This document shows, in pieces, positions 18,734-26,616 of a stretch of 64,000 nucleotides of DNA. Origin of the DNA: Scytonema sp035967975. Its GTDB lineage: Bacteria > Cyanobacteriota > Cyanobacteriia > Cyanobacteriales > Nostocaceae. Position 1 is the stretch's first letter; every line of letters begins with the position of its first letter. A program made the translations under genes and the position numbers. The notes below the pieces were generated by a model, which saw only the letters and a list, made by a program, of their open reading frames with translations, had not been told where the DNA came from and did no database searches. The stretch lies in NCBI GenBank assembly GCA_035967975.1, contig JAWQFQ010000027.1, forward strand, positions 1 to 64,000, in the 5' to 3' direction.

Positions 18734-21685
18734 ATGTACTTATTTCATTTAACTCGTCTGAGTACCTGTTTTAGTATAATTACTACCACCTTGTTATTGT
18801 CACAAATAGCCCTTGGGGCTACTCAAGGAAGTTCATTAGGGTTAAAACAACATCAAGGTGATGGTAATACGGTTTGGTTAAGGGTTATTCGCGCTTCCAG
18901 AAACCCGGTTTCTCAAAGAAACCGGGTTTCTATTCCGGCTTATCCAAACCGTATTGAAGGTAGTAGCACCTTTAGCTATATTTCCGAGGAACAATTACTT
19001 GTACAAAAGTCTCAAGATTTGAAAGCGGAAGCAAACCGACTATATGAACTGGGGTATGAAGCCTATAGTAGTAGTCAATACGAGCAAGCCAAAAATTTTT
19101 TAACTCGTGCTTTGGTCATATATAAAAATATAGGCGATCGCGAAAATATTGGTGACACGCTAAATATCTTGGGTGCAGTTTTTAATAATCTTGGTGAGTA
19201 TCAAAAAGCTTTAGATTTTTATCAAGAAGCTTTATCAATTAGTCAAGGAAATAATACAAAAGAAGCTAGGGAAACTACCGCATATCTTCTGAATAATATT
19301 GGGGGAATTTATAAATCGAGAGGGGAATATTATCTGGCTATAGAATACTATGAACAAAGTCTTGCGTTACAAGAAAAGATTAATAACACAACTGGGATAG
19401 GGCATAGTCTCAATAGTCTTGGTGGAGTGTATTATGAAATGGGGGAGTATATTCAAGCACTTAAGTTTTATCAGCAAGCTTTAAAAAAGGCAAAATCTGG
19501 GAAGAATTTTATTCAAGAAAGTAATATTATTAATAATATTGGATTAGTTTATAGTCAACTTGGTCAATACTCTAAAGCTTTAACATTTTATCAAAAAGCT
19601 TTGTTAATTAGAAGAGAAAATAAAGATAAAGCTGGTGAAGGTACAACACTTCATAATATTGGTTTTGCATACAACCAAATGAAAAATCATAAACAAGCTT
19701 TAAATTTTTATCAGCAGGCTTTAGCGATTTTTCGAGAAATTGGTAGTCAACCTAAAATTGGTAACACTCTCAATAATATTGGTTTAACATATCATGAGTT
19801 GGGACAAGATATACAAGCATTAGAGTTTCTTGAGCAAGCATTAACAACTCTTCAACAAGTCGGAGAACGTTCCCTCATTGGGCGTACCCTTGATAGTATG
19901 GGAACTGTTTATAAAGATTTAGGTAAATATGAGCAAGCCTTAGGTTGTTATCAACAGGCGTTAGCGATTAGTCGAGAGATAGGCGATCGCCCTGGTGAAA
20001 GAGAAACCTTGAGTAACATAGGTCATTTGTTTGCTCTTCAAAAGAAATCTGAATTAGCAATTATTTTTTACAAGCAATCTGTGAATGTGACAGAAGCCAT
20101 TCGTTCGGAATTGCGATCGCTTCCACAAGAGCAACAACAATCTTACGCAGAAACAATTACCGATACCTATCGTCATTTAGCTGACTTACTACTACAGCAA
20201 GACAGAGTGCTAGAAGCACAACAAGTTTTAGATTTACTCAAAGTCCAAGAATTAGATGATTATTTTCATGATGTGCGAGGAAACGAACAAACATCTCAAG
20301 GCGTTGATGCACTACCTTCAGAAAAGAAAATCAACGAGGGGTTGAAAGTCCTGACCAATCAACAGATTCAAACCAGTCAAAAACTTACCCAGCTACAAAA
20401 AATTCCATCCGACAGAAGAAAGCCGGAGGAAGAGAAAAAAATTGTTCAGTTACAAGCAGAGATTTTAGACGAATTTAACCAATTTATTGACAGCCCAGAA
20501 GTTAGGGCTTGGTTAGAACAACTGAGTCCAAAAACAAGAGACCAAATTGTCCCCCTAAGTTTTTTGAATGGATTGCAAGACAATTTACAGCGTCTCAATC
20601 AAAATGCTGTTTTGCTATATCCTTTGGTTTTAGAAAACCGTTTGGAATTGGTACTGACCACACCTAATACACCGCCAATTCGTCGTAGTGTTCCCGTCAC
20701 ACGAAAAGAACTCAATCAAGCAATTGTAGACTTTCGTGAAGCTTTGGCAAAAAACAATTCTGATGCTAAAGTTCCAGCACAAAAGCTTTATAACTGGTTA
20801 ATCAAACCTATAGAAAAAGACCTAGCCAGTGCAGATACTAAAACTATACTGTATGCACCAGATGGACCTTTACGTTACATTCCCCTAGCTGCTTTATACG
20901 ATGGTAAACAATGGTTAGTGCAGCGCTTTGCCATCAATTATATTACTGCTTTCAGTCTAACTGACCTGAATACCCAGCCCTTACCTCAAATCAAAATTTT
21001 AGCTGGGGCGACGACACAACGTCATATTGTACCAGTAGAATCTACTTCTTTTCATTTTAACGCTCTGAGATTTGCTGGGATAGAAGTCGAAAATCTCGCT
21101 CTTATGATTCCTGGAACCAAGATGCTCTTAGATGATAAATTCAGTCGTCAAGGAATGATTCCTTATTTACAGGATTACACAATGATTCACATGGCGACTC
21201 ACGCTAAGTTTGTCAGTGGAGAACCCGAACTGTCTTTTATTCTCATGGGTGACGGTGGTGTGATTAGCTTAAGCGACCTCAAAAGGCTGTCCTTACCTAA
21301 TGTCGATTTGGTTGTTTTGAGTGCTTGCGAAACCGCAGTTGGTCAACAGTTGGGACAGGGTGAGGAGATTTTAGGTTTTGGTTACCAAGTTCAGCGTACC
21401 GGAGCACGAGCTGCGATCGCTTCTCTTTGGGCTGTAGATGATGGCGGTACACAAGCTTTGATGAATACCTTTTATGCTCTTTTAAACCAAGGTAAAATAA
21501 GTAAAGTAGAAGCCTTACGTCAGGCGCAAATAGCCCTGATTACAGGTGAGTACTCAGGTGTAAAGCGACAAAAAGACAGGGATTTTCTCAAATCAATTCG
21601 CGATCGTCTACCATCACAAGTTGTAGAACATCTCAATCATCCCTACTATTGGTCACCTTTTATTTTGATTGGAAATGGGCTGTGA
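18734..21685 (+). CDS. TPR-CHAT domain protein (caspase-family peptidase fold)
   Basis: 983 residues. A signal-like hydrophobic N-terminus (about 10-30) is followed by an in-frame palindromic insertion (residues about 45-75), ten or more TPRs of the Kinesin-light-chain-like NxLG/NIG type (about 90-460), a helical linker (about 470-640) and a CHAT domain (about 650-983). The catalytic dyad is intact: His823 in ATHAKF and Cys865 in VLSACETA. CHAT proteins are caspase/separase relatives; some (for example craspase Csx29) are regulated proteases, but most cyanobacterial TPR-CHAT proteins have no known target. Export would place it in the periplasm. Confidence 0.9.
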   Translation: MYLFHLTRLSTCFSIITTTLLLSQIALGATQGSSLGLKQHQGDGNTVWLRVIRASRNPVSQRNRVSIPAYPNRIEGSSTFSYISEEQLLVQKSQDLKAEANRLYELGYEAYSSSQYEQAKNFLTRALVIYKNIGDRENIGDTLNILGAVFNNLGEYQKALDFYQEALSISQGNNTKEARETTAYLLNNIGGIYKSRGEYYLAIEYYEQSLALQEKINNTTGIGHSLNSLGGVYYEMGEYIQALKFYQQALKKAKSGKNFIQESNIINNIGLVYSQLGQYSKALTFYQKALLIRRENKDKAGEGTTLHNIGFAYNQMKNHKQALNFYQQALAIFREIGSQPKIGNTLNNIGLTYHELGQDIQALEFLEQALTTLQQVGERSLIGRTLDSMGTVYKDLGKYEQALGCYQQALAISREIGDRPGERETLSNIGHLFALQKKSELAIIFYKQSVNVTEAIRSELRSLPQEQQQSYAETITDTYRHLADLLLQQDRVLEAQQVLDLLKVQELDDYFHDVRGNEQTSQGVDALPSEKKINEGLKVLTNQQIQTSQKLTQLQKIPSDRRKPEEEKKIVQLQAEILDEFNQFIDSPEVRAWLEQLSPKTRDQIVPLSFLNGLQDNLQRLNQNAVLLYPLVLENRLELVLTTPNTPPIRRSVPVTRKELNQAIVDFREALAKNNSDAKVPAQKLYNWLIKPIEKDLASADTKTILYAPDGPLRYIPLAALYDGKQWLVQRFAINYITAFSLTDLNTQPLPQIKILAGATTQRHIVPVESTSFHFNALRFAGIEVENLALMIPGTKMLLDDKFSRQGMIPYLQDYTMIHMATHAKFVSGEPELSFILMGDGGVISLSDLKRLSLPNVDLVVLSACETAVGQQLGQGEEILGFGYQVQRTGARAAIASLWAVDDGGTQALMNTFYALLNQGKISKVEALRQAQIALITGEYSGVKRQKDRDFLKSIRDRLPSQVVEHLNHPYYWSPFILIGNGL
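18865..18956. repeat. 92-bp palindromic element inserted in frame in the CHAT gene
   Basis: Outer arms AATACGGTTTGG / CCAAACCGTATT enclose the 33-bp AGAAACCCGGTTTCT palindrome (18899-18931). Aligned by eye in reverse orientation, it is nearly identical to the element at 41858-41949. The flanks AAGGTGATGG and AAGGTAGTAG look like a decayed 10-bp target duplication. The element encodes residues about 45-74 without stop or frameshift. Confidence 0.85.
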
Positions 21686-21739
21686 TACTTAATTACAAAA
21701 TATAAGAGACATGAATTGAAAGAAAAAATAGCAGATTTC

Positions 21740-22126
21740 ATGGAGCTAGTGGACATGAACCAATCATTTGATTTTGATATTGAACAATATGTAGAAGATT
21801 CACAAACCAGGGAAGACCAGAAAGCAGAGCAAAACCGGGTATCAGGTACTCTTTCTGATGAAAATGAATATGTCATTTACACTAATGCTTTTGTAGAAGA
21901 TTTTGGCAAGGATGGTGAGGGCTACTATATTGACTACACTCCATACCTTCAGGTTGCAGATGGTCAAGGCTTATTAATTATATCCAAGCTACCTCAAGGA
22001 GGATTGCGTATTACAGGAAAGTCACGCGCTGAAGAAAAAATTGAAGAAATCAAGCGGCTGGTTTTTGAGTTTCTTCCAGATGTTGATATTAAGTTGGCAA
22101 AATTTGACATTATTTCAATTAACTAA
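21740..22126 (+). CDS. small acidic hypothetical protein
   Basis: 128 residues from ATG 21740; the frame is open from TTG 21716, and ATG 21755, which has GGAG 9 bases upstream, is another option. The N-terminal 35 residues are acidic and probably disordered. The C-terminal part looks like a small alpha/beta fold (LLIISKLPQGGLRITGKS...). I do not recognise the family. It lies 54 bases after the CHAT gene on the same strand, inside the same MITE-bounded segment, so co-expression is plausible. Confidence 0.6.
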   Translation: MELVDMNQSFDFDIEQYVEDSQTREDQKAEQNRVSGTLSDENEYVIYTNAFVEDFGKDGEGYYIDYTPYLQVADGQGLLIISKLPQGGLRITGKSRAEEKIEEIKRLVFEFLPDVDIKLAKFDIISIN

Positions 22127-22159
22127 GTACTACATCAATACTGCAAGGGATAAACGATT

Positions 22160-22192
22160 AGAAACCCGGTTTCTCAAAGAAACCGGGTTTCT
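22160..22192. repeat. dispersed 33-bp palindrome, copy
   Basis: Perfect arms, CAA spacer, 34 bases after the small acidic protein gene and 42 bases before the right MITE copy. Confidence 0.9.
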
Positions 22193-22234
22193 GGGGTTTT
22201 ACAATTTTCACAACTCAAATAGGATTGCTCTGTT

Positions 22235-22397
22235 GAGGTTGTTTGAAAAGTAGTTGGCTGTGATTTAAGGCACTTATCTATCCCCCCTAGCCCCCCTTAA
22301 AAAGGGGGGAAAATCTCTAACGGTCCCCCTTTTTAAGGGGGATTTAGGGGGATATAAAACGTTTTGCTACTGATGAAAGGACTTTTCAAACATCCTC
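22235..22397. mobile_element. MITE-like element M1, right copy
   Basis: 163 bp, same family and orientation as 18071-18236. The ends are GAGGTTGTTTGAAAAGT and ACTTTTCAAACATCCTC. The internal CCCCC...TTAAAAAGGGGGG pair is the same. It closes a 4-kb segment containing the CHAT gene and its two small neighbours. Confidence 0.85.
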
Positions 22398-22458
22398 TCA
22401 ATACCGAAAGGGATACGAGATTTGAGATTGCAGTATTGGGATTGCTTTAGCTAAATGC

Positions 22459-24126
22459 TTATCTGCTCCTGACCAATTTCATAATATCAGGCGGAATTTT
22501 TGTCACTAAACGAATTGGAAATGATTTGGTAGATGCATATTGAGCATACTCTGGAGAAAGAAAAATTTTATATTCGTCAGCTTCTGAAGTCATTTGATTC
22601 GCGAAGGCTAAGGTCACAGCTTGCATATATCTACGAATGTCAGTCGCTTGCTTACCAACGACTTCAAGACCTCCAAAATGAGATGGCTCTTTTGTCTCCT
22701 TCTCCTCTCTTTGCGCTGTAGCAATTGGGTCTTTCACACTACCGTGGGTAGCGCCAACAATACCAATCAACCATTTTGGTGATGGGATTTTGTCAAAACC
22801 AACGATTTGTTCGGTTAAAGCTGGGGTCACTTCGTCTGCAGATGATGCTAGAATTAAGGTAGGAACTTGTATTTTTTCTAACCCATTTTTACCAAACATC
22901 AGAGAACTTGTAGGGTTAAGTGCGATCGCCTGTTTAATCCGAGAGTCACGCAATTGATAGCGCTTTTCCGGTAGACTTTGGGCAAAACACTGCAAAGCTT
23001 CTCCTAAGTTAGACGAAGCTGGGATATGGGGACAGTATTCCTTTAAAAAATCAACCTGCAATTCAGCGCCAGCGATTGATAGTGCTGTCCCACCCCCAAA
23101 AGAATGACCAATGACCATAGCATTATTGGTTGCTACTTTACCTTGAAGTGAATTTTTTGCTGTTTGATTCAACTCTGCTAATTTATCTAAAACAAAACTA
23201 ATATCTTTAGGACGCTCCAAAAATTCCTGCGGTTTCATTAGAAGGATACCAGGTTTTGTCATGTCAAATTGATAATTTTGGTTACTACCAATATGCTCTA
23301 CAGATGCTACCACATAGCCGTGAGATGCCAAGTGTTCTGCTAGATATCGCATATCTGTACGGTCAGAAGAAAAGCCATGAGTCAAAATAATCACTGGTTT
23401 ATTGACAGTCGCAGCAGTTGACCAATAAATATCCACAGGAACTAGGCGTTGGCGTGTTTCATCCTTTAAATTTGGCAATTTGAGAACCTGAACTTTAGCA
23501 CTTCCTGGTTTACTAGGGTCAAAGGGTATATTTAATTGGGTTTTTTGAGCAGATAATCGGGAACTGATAGCCTCCATAAACTGCTGGGTTTGCTTATATG
23601 ATAAATTCAATTTGTTAAAAACTTCAGGGGCTTGCTGTACATCAATTGTTATCCTTTCACTGGGATAAGCTTTGATAAAGCTAATAATAGAAAGCCCTTC
23701 TGAGGTTTTTGAACCACTTACTAATGCAGTTCTCAAAGCTTGCATTCCAGCTTGATCCTCCCGTATTGTCACTTTAGAGAAATCTTGCAGGATGGCGCTA
23801 CCAACTGAAGTATAAAATAATCTACTTAAGGTCACAAAATTAACAGGAATTTGCTTCCTTAGTAATTTTAGAAACTCCTGGCGTTTTTCAGAAGGTAATT
23901 GCTTAATATAACTTTTGTATTTTTGAGGTATATTGCCTGTTTTAGCAATAGTTTGTAACTCAGGAACTGAGATTGATTCCTCAAAGAGACCATAACGCAA
24001 AACCACAGTTTCTGCTGCTTTTACAGAAGCAGTATTTATGCTGAAAAAAGATATAGCTAAAGCACCAAAGAAATGCGTATATCGTTTAAATTTAAAGCAA
24101 TTCTTTTTCATAAAAAAAACATTCAT
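22459..24126 (-). CDS. exported DUF1400 - alpha/beta hydrolase, paralogue A
   Basis: 555 residues. After a signal peptide (about 17-37) comes a cyanobacterial DUF1400-type N-terminal domain (about 38-200). The alpha/beta-hydrolase domain (about 215-540) resembles platelet-activating-factor acetylhydrolases. It has the oxyanion segment LTHGFSSDR, the nucleophile elbow GHSFGG and a late histidine (GATHGSV) in the expected place. The substrate is unknown; a lipid or ester in the periplasm is likely. A same-length paralogue lies at 31764-33431, on the same strand, at the other side of the accessory island. Confidence 0.88.
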   Translation of the reverse strand: MNVFFMKKNCFKFKRYTHFFGALAISFFSINTASVKAAETVVLRYGLFEESISVPELQTIAKTGNIPQKYKSYIKQLPSEKRQEFLKLLRKQIPVNFVTLSRLFYTSVGSAILQDFSKVTIREDQAGMQALRTALVSGSKTSEGLSIISFIKAYPSERITIDVQQAPEVFNKLNLSYKQTQQFMEAISSRLSAQKTQLNIPFDPSKPGSAKVQVLKLPNLKDETRQRLVPVDIYWSTAATVNKPVIILTHGFSSDRTDMRYLAEHLASHGYVVASVEHIGSNQNYQFDMTKPGILLMKPQEFLERPKDISFVLDKLAELNQTAKNSLQGKVATNNAMVIGHSFGGGTALSIAGAELQVDFLKEYCPHIPASSNLGEALQCFAQSLPEKRYQLRDSRIKQAIALNPTSSLMFGKNGLEKIQVPTLILASSADEVTPALTEQIVGFDKIPSPKWLIGIVGATHGSVKDPIATAQREEKETKEPSHFGGLEVVGKQATDIRRYMQAVTLAFANQMTSEADEYKIFLSPEYAQYASTKSFPIRLVTKIPPDIMKLVRSR

Positions 24127-24328
24127 GACCTTATCTTTTGTACTTTAAAAATAGAACTCAGCCAATGTCAAAAACCCTGTTATGTAAATTCAAACTCAAC
24201 TCTAGTTCTCGTAGATTTACATAACTGTGAATTTATAAACTTTGTAGTTCCTATTACTGTAATAAATGTAATGAAAATAACCTTTACATTAAGAACGTTG
24301 CACCTTTAGCAATATGGTTCGTGAATAT

Positions 24329-24361
24329 AGAAACCCGGTTTCTCAAAGAAACCGGGTTTCT
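24329..24361. repeat. dispersed 33-bp palindrome, copy
   Basis: Perfect arms with a CAA spacer, immediately left of an AGGGACT-family element. Confidence 0.9.
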
Positions 24362-24374
24362 GGTAGCGCAAATA

Positions 24375-24535
24375 AGGGACTTCCAAGAAATAAATTAATT
24401 ATCTTGTGTTACGGGCGTCCTCGCCCGTTAGGACTGGGGGTGTCCTCGCCCGTTAGGACCGGGGATGTCCTCGCCCGTTAGGACTGGGGGTGTCCTCGTT
24501 AGGACCGGGGGCGGGCGAGACGCCCGTACCACAAG
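24375..24535. mobile_element. AGGGACT-family element with internal 25-bp tandem repeats
   Basis: The left end AGGGACTTCCAAGAAATAAA matches the family at 12992 and 59375; the right end is decayed. The core (24417 to about 24516) contains a 25-bp unit beginning GTCCTCGCCCGTTAGGAC, present three full times and once truncated, which expands the ACGGGCG / CGCCCGT core found in the other copies. Confidence 0.65.
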
Positions 24536-24641
24536 AAATATTGACAGTACAGATTTTATATTTCTTTTAGGATTGCTATAGCTGAACGCTGACGACTGTT
24601 TTTCAGTAAACTAGTACAGCACGGCGGAAATAAGCAGACCA

Positions 24642-24719
24642 TTAAATAGCCAAAACTTTGCCCTTATATGTCCACTTAAAAGGTTTAGCCATTGTTTGAT
24701 TAAAGTAGTCGATAAAATG
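24642..24719 (-). pseudogene. IS630-family transposase, C-terminal remnant
   Basis: On the minus strand the 26-codon stretch reads HFIDYFNQTMAKPFKWTYKG and ends at a TAA. This matches the conserved C-terminus of cyanobacterial IS630-type transposases from memory. The rest of the gene is missing: the IS1-like element begins within about 10 bases, so it probably interrupted or replaced it. Confidence 0.7.
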
Positions 24720-24727
24720 GAGGATTA

Positions 24728-25522
24728 GATTTTTGGCGTTGCTGAATTACGATATGAATCATGCGATCGCCATATCGTTGCAGGGGCGAAGCCCCCGCAA
24801 CGGAATACAACGATGCTCTAGATAATAAACTAACAATCTAATAGATAAATTCAGCATTTCTACTGATTTAGAGTAACAAAACGTTTTCCGACGTAATCGC
24901 GCTAAATAATGCCTTAATCTACTATTCTCACCTTCTACCCTTGTCATATATGTTTTACTAACAAGATGGTCTTCTTGATTAATAAAACATGGGTAAACTG
25001 GGTAACCATCCGTCACATAAAAATATGAATTCCATGTACAAGGTTCTGCCACAATTGCTTAAAGGTTTCCGAACTTCTATCTCCTAAAACCCATCCCAAG
25101 ATTCCTGTAATTTTATGATTTACAACTGTCCAGAGCCAAATTTTGTTTTTTTTGAGCCGACAAAAGTTTCTAGTTCATCAATTTCCGTTATCTCTGGTAT
25201 TTCTGTTGTCTCAGGATTTTCTGGTAATTGACGACCAATTTGTTTTACCCAAAAAATTATTGTTGTATGATGAACTTTTTTAACTCGTTCTATTGCACGG
25301 AAACCAGAACTGTTAACGTACATTTCTAAGCATTCACGTTTGATTTCATCACTATATCCTTTTTGATTATGATATTCAATGAACTGACGCCCGCATTGGG
25401 CACGTATGTAATTTTATTTACCTCTTTGTTTTCCATTTTTACGGGTATGATTTGAACCACAACGTGGACACTCCATGAAGATTTACCCTAATTCATATTC
25501 TTATTATGCAACGCCCAAATCT
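24728..25522 (-). mobile_element. decayed IS1-family insertion sequence
   Basis: About 795 bp. The ends are inverted: TTTTGGCGTTGCTGAATTACGATATGAAT at the left and a matching ATTCATATTC...GCAACGCCCAAAT at the right. It encloses a broken IS1-type transposase. GATTAG occurs next to both ends and may be a remnant of a target duplication. It cannot be active. Confidence 0.75.
24759..25476 (-). pseudogene. IS1-family transposase, disrupted
   Basis: From ATG 25476 the N-terminus reads MECPRCGSNHTRKNGKQRGK, a zinc-finger start typical of IS1 InsA, then meets an in-frame stop. The frame continues with GFRAIERVKKVHHTTIIFWV (DNA-binding helices), then shifts near 25125. The catalytic part resumes as YFYVTDGYPVYP...MTRVEGENSRLRHYLARLRR to 24759. 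At least one stop and two frameshifts make it non-functional. Confidence 0.75.
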
Positions 25523-25535
25523 TGATTAGGAGGTT

Positions 25536-25700
25536 CACTATGTGGATGGAACCGTGATACGCGCCCACCAACATGCAGCTGGCGGAAAAAAGGGGGCGAA
25601 GAAGACGAGAAATTAGGTCGTTCTCGCGATAGAAAGAGGTGTCAACAGCATTTTATCCTTGTAGTGCTGTATGGTTATGGTCGAAGTGGTGAGTGTCTGG
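25536..25700 (+). pseudogene. IS5-family transposase remnant
   Basis: On the + strand the frame reads YVDGTVIRAHQHAAGGKKGA, the second conserved-Asp region of IS5/IS427-type transposases. It then reaches a stop at 25614, with further relic similarity in shifted frames. Only about 160 bases survive, abutting the right end of the IS1-like element. Confidence 0.65.
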
Positions 25701-25831
25701 GGCGAAAGCAAGTGTGTAATCAGGCTATCAAAAATATACTGAAATTGATAACATCTATCTGGAATCGTATCTTATACATTTGTAGCTTTGGATAGATACT
25801 GTTTCTTTACCGCCTATTATCTGTACTAGCT

Positions 25832-25990
25832 ATGCACATTAGTATCGCAGACGACACGAAAAAACGGTTTCACGCAGCCTGTGCTGTCCGTGGGTTGAAG
25901 ATGAGCCAAGTGATAAGTGAACTAGTTGAGCAATGGCTCAAGACTAATGAAACAAGCTTAACGACTCAGGATTCGAGTAGACGTAATTAA
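25832..25990 (+). CDS. 52-residue ribbon-helix-helix (ParG/CopG-like) protein
   Basis: A short ORF beginning MHISIADDTKKRF. The layout is a short beta strand (HISI), then two helices (TKKRFHAACAVRG and SQVISELVEQWLK), which is the RHH DNA-binding pattern of ParG- and CopG-type repressors. The Ser at the second-helix start and Leu/Val spacing fit. No strong ribosome site precedes it. It may regulate the two genes that begin 85 bases downstream, or be a remnant of a plasmid partition or toxin-antitoxin module. Confidence 0.6.
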   Translation: MHISIADDTKKRFHAACAVRGLKMSQVISELVEQWLKTNETSLTTQDSSRRN

Positions 25991-26075
25991 AGTCCAAGTT
26001 CTATGTGTGTGGTTCATTCTCTACGAATTGGGTTAGTCAAACGAGTTAGTACTACCAGAATTTTGGTAAATAACT

Positions 26076-26600
26076 ATGTGGTCTTGGGTAAAAGAGTTTT
26101 TAGGATTGAGAGAAGATTCTGCTTTCTTAAAGAAAGTATCGGTAAGTCTTCCGTTCGGGATTGGTTCTGCTGAGTGGGAAGCCGACCCCGCAGAACGTAG
26201 AGCAGCATGGTCACTTTATATTGAACTGGTGACACGCATTGCTGTACAACCTTTGGAAGTTGACACCGGACTTGTACGTGAGGCTTTGAACTCTTTGTAT
26301 AGCTTGTTTGGGATCACACGCCAAGTCCTCAAAGAAGTCGGTCCAAATGTGGGTGCATCTCGTGAGTCAGTTGGAGGGATTGCGATCGCAGTCCTCAACA
26401 ACGGTTTACGCCCCTTCCTTGCTAAGTGGCATCCATTGTTGCAAACATGGGAAGCTCAGAAACCTCCTCATAAAAGTCCCAAAGAGCATGAGCAGAATTG
26501 GTCTGAAGAACCGAAGTTGCGTGCTGAGTTGGAATTGCTGAGAAGAGATTTGGAAAAGTATGCCAATGCGTTGGCAGTAATTGCAGGTGTAGAAGGATAA
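26076..26600 (+). CDS. conserved protein paired with the TIR gene
   Basis: 174 residues, mainly helical. No transmembrane segment or named domain is recognised. Distinct features are an early beta/loop segment SLPFGIGSAEWEADPAERRA, a long helical middle (ELVTRIAVQPLE...REALNSLYSLFG), and a Trp-rich stretch (KWHPLLQTWEAQKPP) followed by a coiled-coil-like C-terminus (LRAELELLRRDLEKYANALA). Only 16 bases separate it from the TIR-GUN4 gene, so the two are almost certainly one transcription unit. It may be the sensor, adaptor or antidote of the TIR effector. Confidence 0.75.
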   Translation: MWSWVKEFLGLREDSAFLKKVSVSLPFGIGSAEWEADPAERRAAWSLYIELVTRIAVQPLEVDTGLVREALNSLYSLFGITRQVLKEVGPNVGASRESVGGIAIAVLNNGLRPFLAKWHPLLQTWEAQKPPHKSPKEHEQNWSEEPKLRAELELLRRDLEKYANALAVIAGVEG

Positions 26601-26616
26601 CAGGAAAAGTTTTTAT

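Noticed and set aside
18238..22234. A composite transposon made of two MITEs and the CHAT module
   Set aside because: The MITEs are non-coding, no outer target duplication was seen, and nothing shows they move together; kept only as a finding to check.
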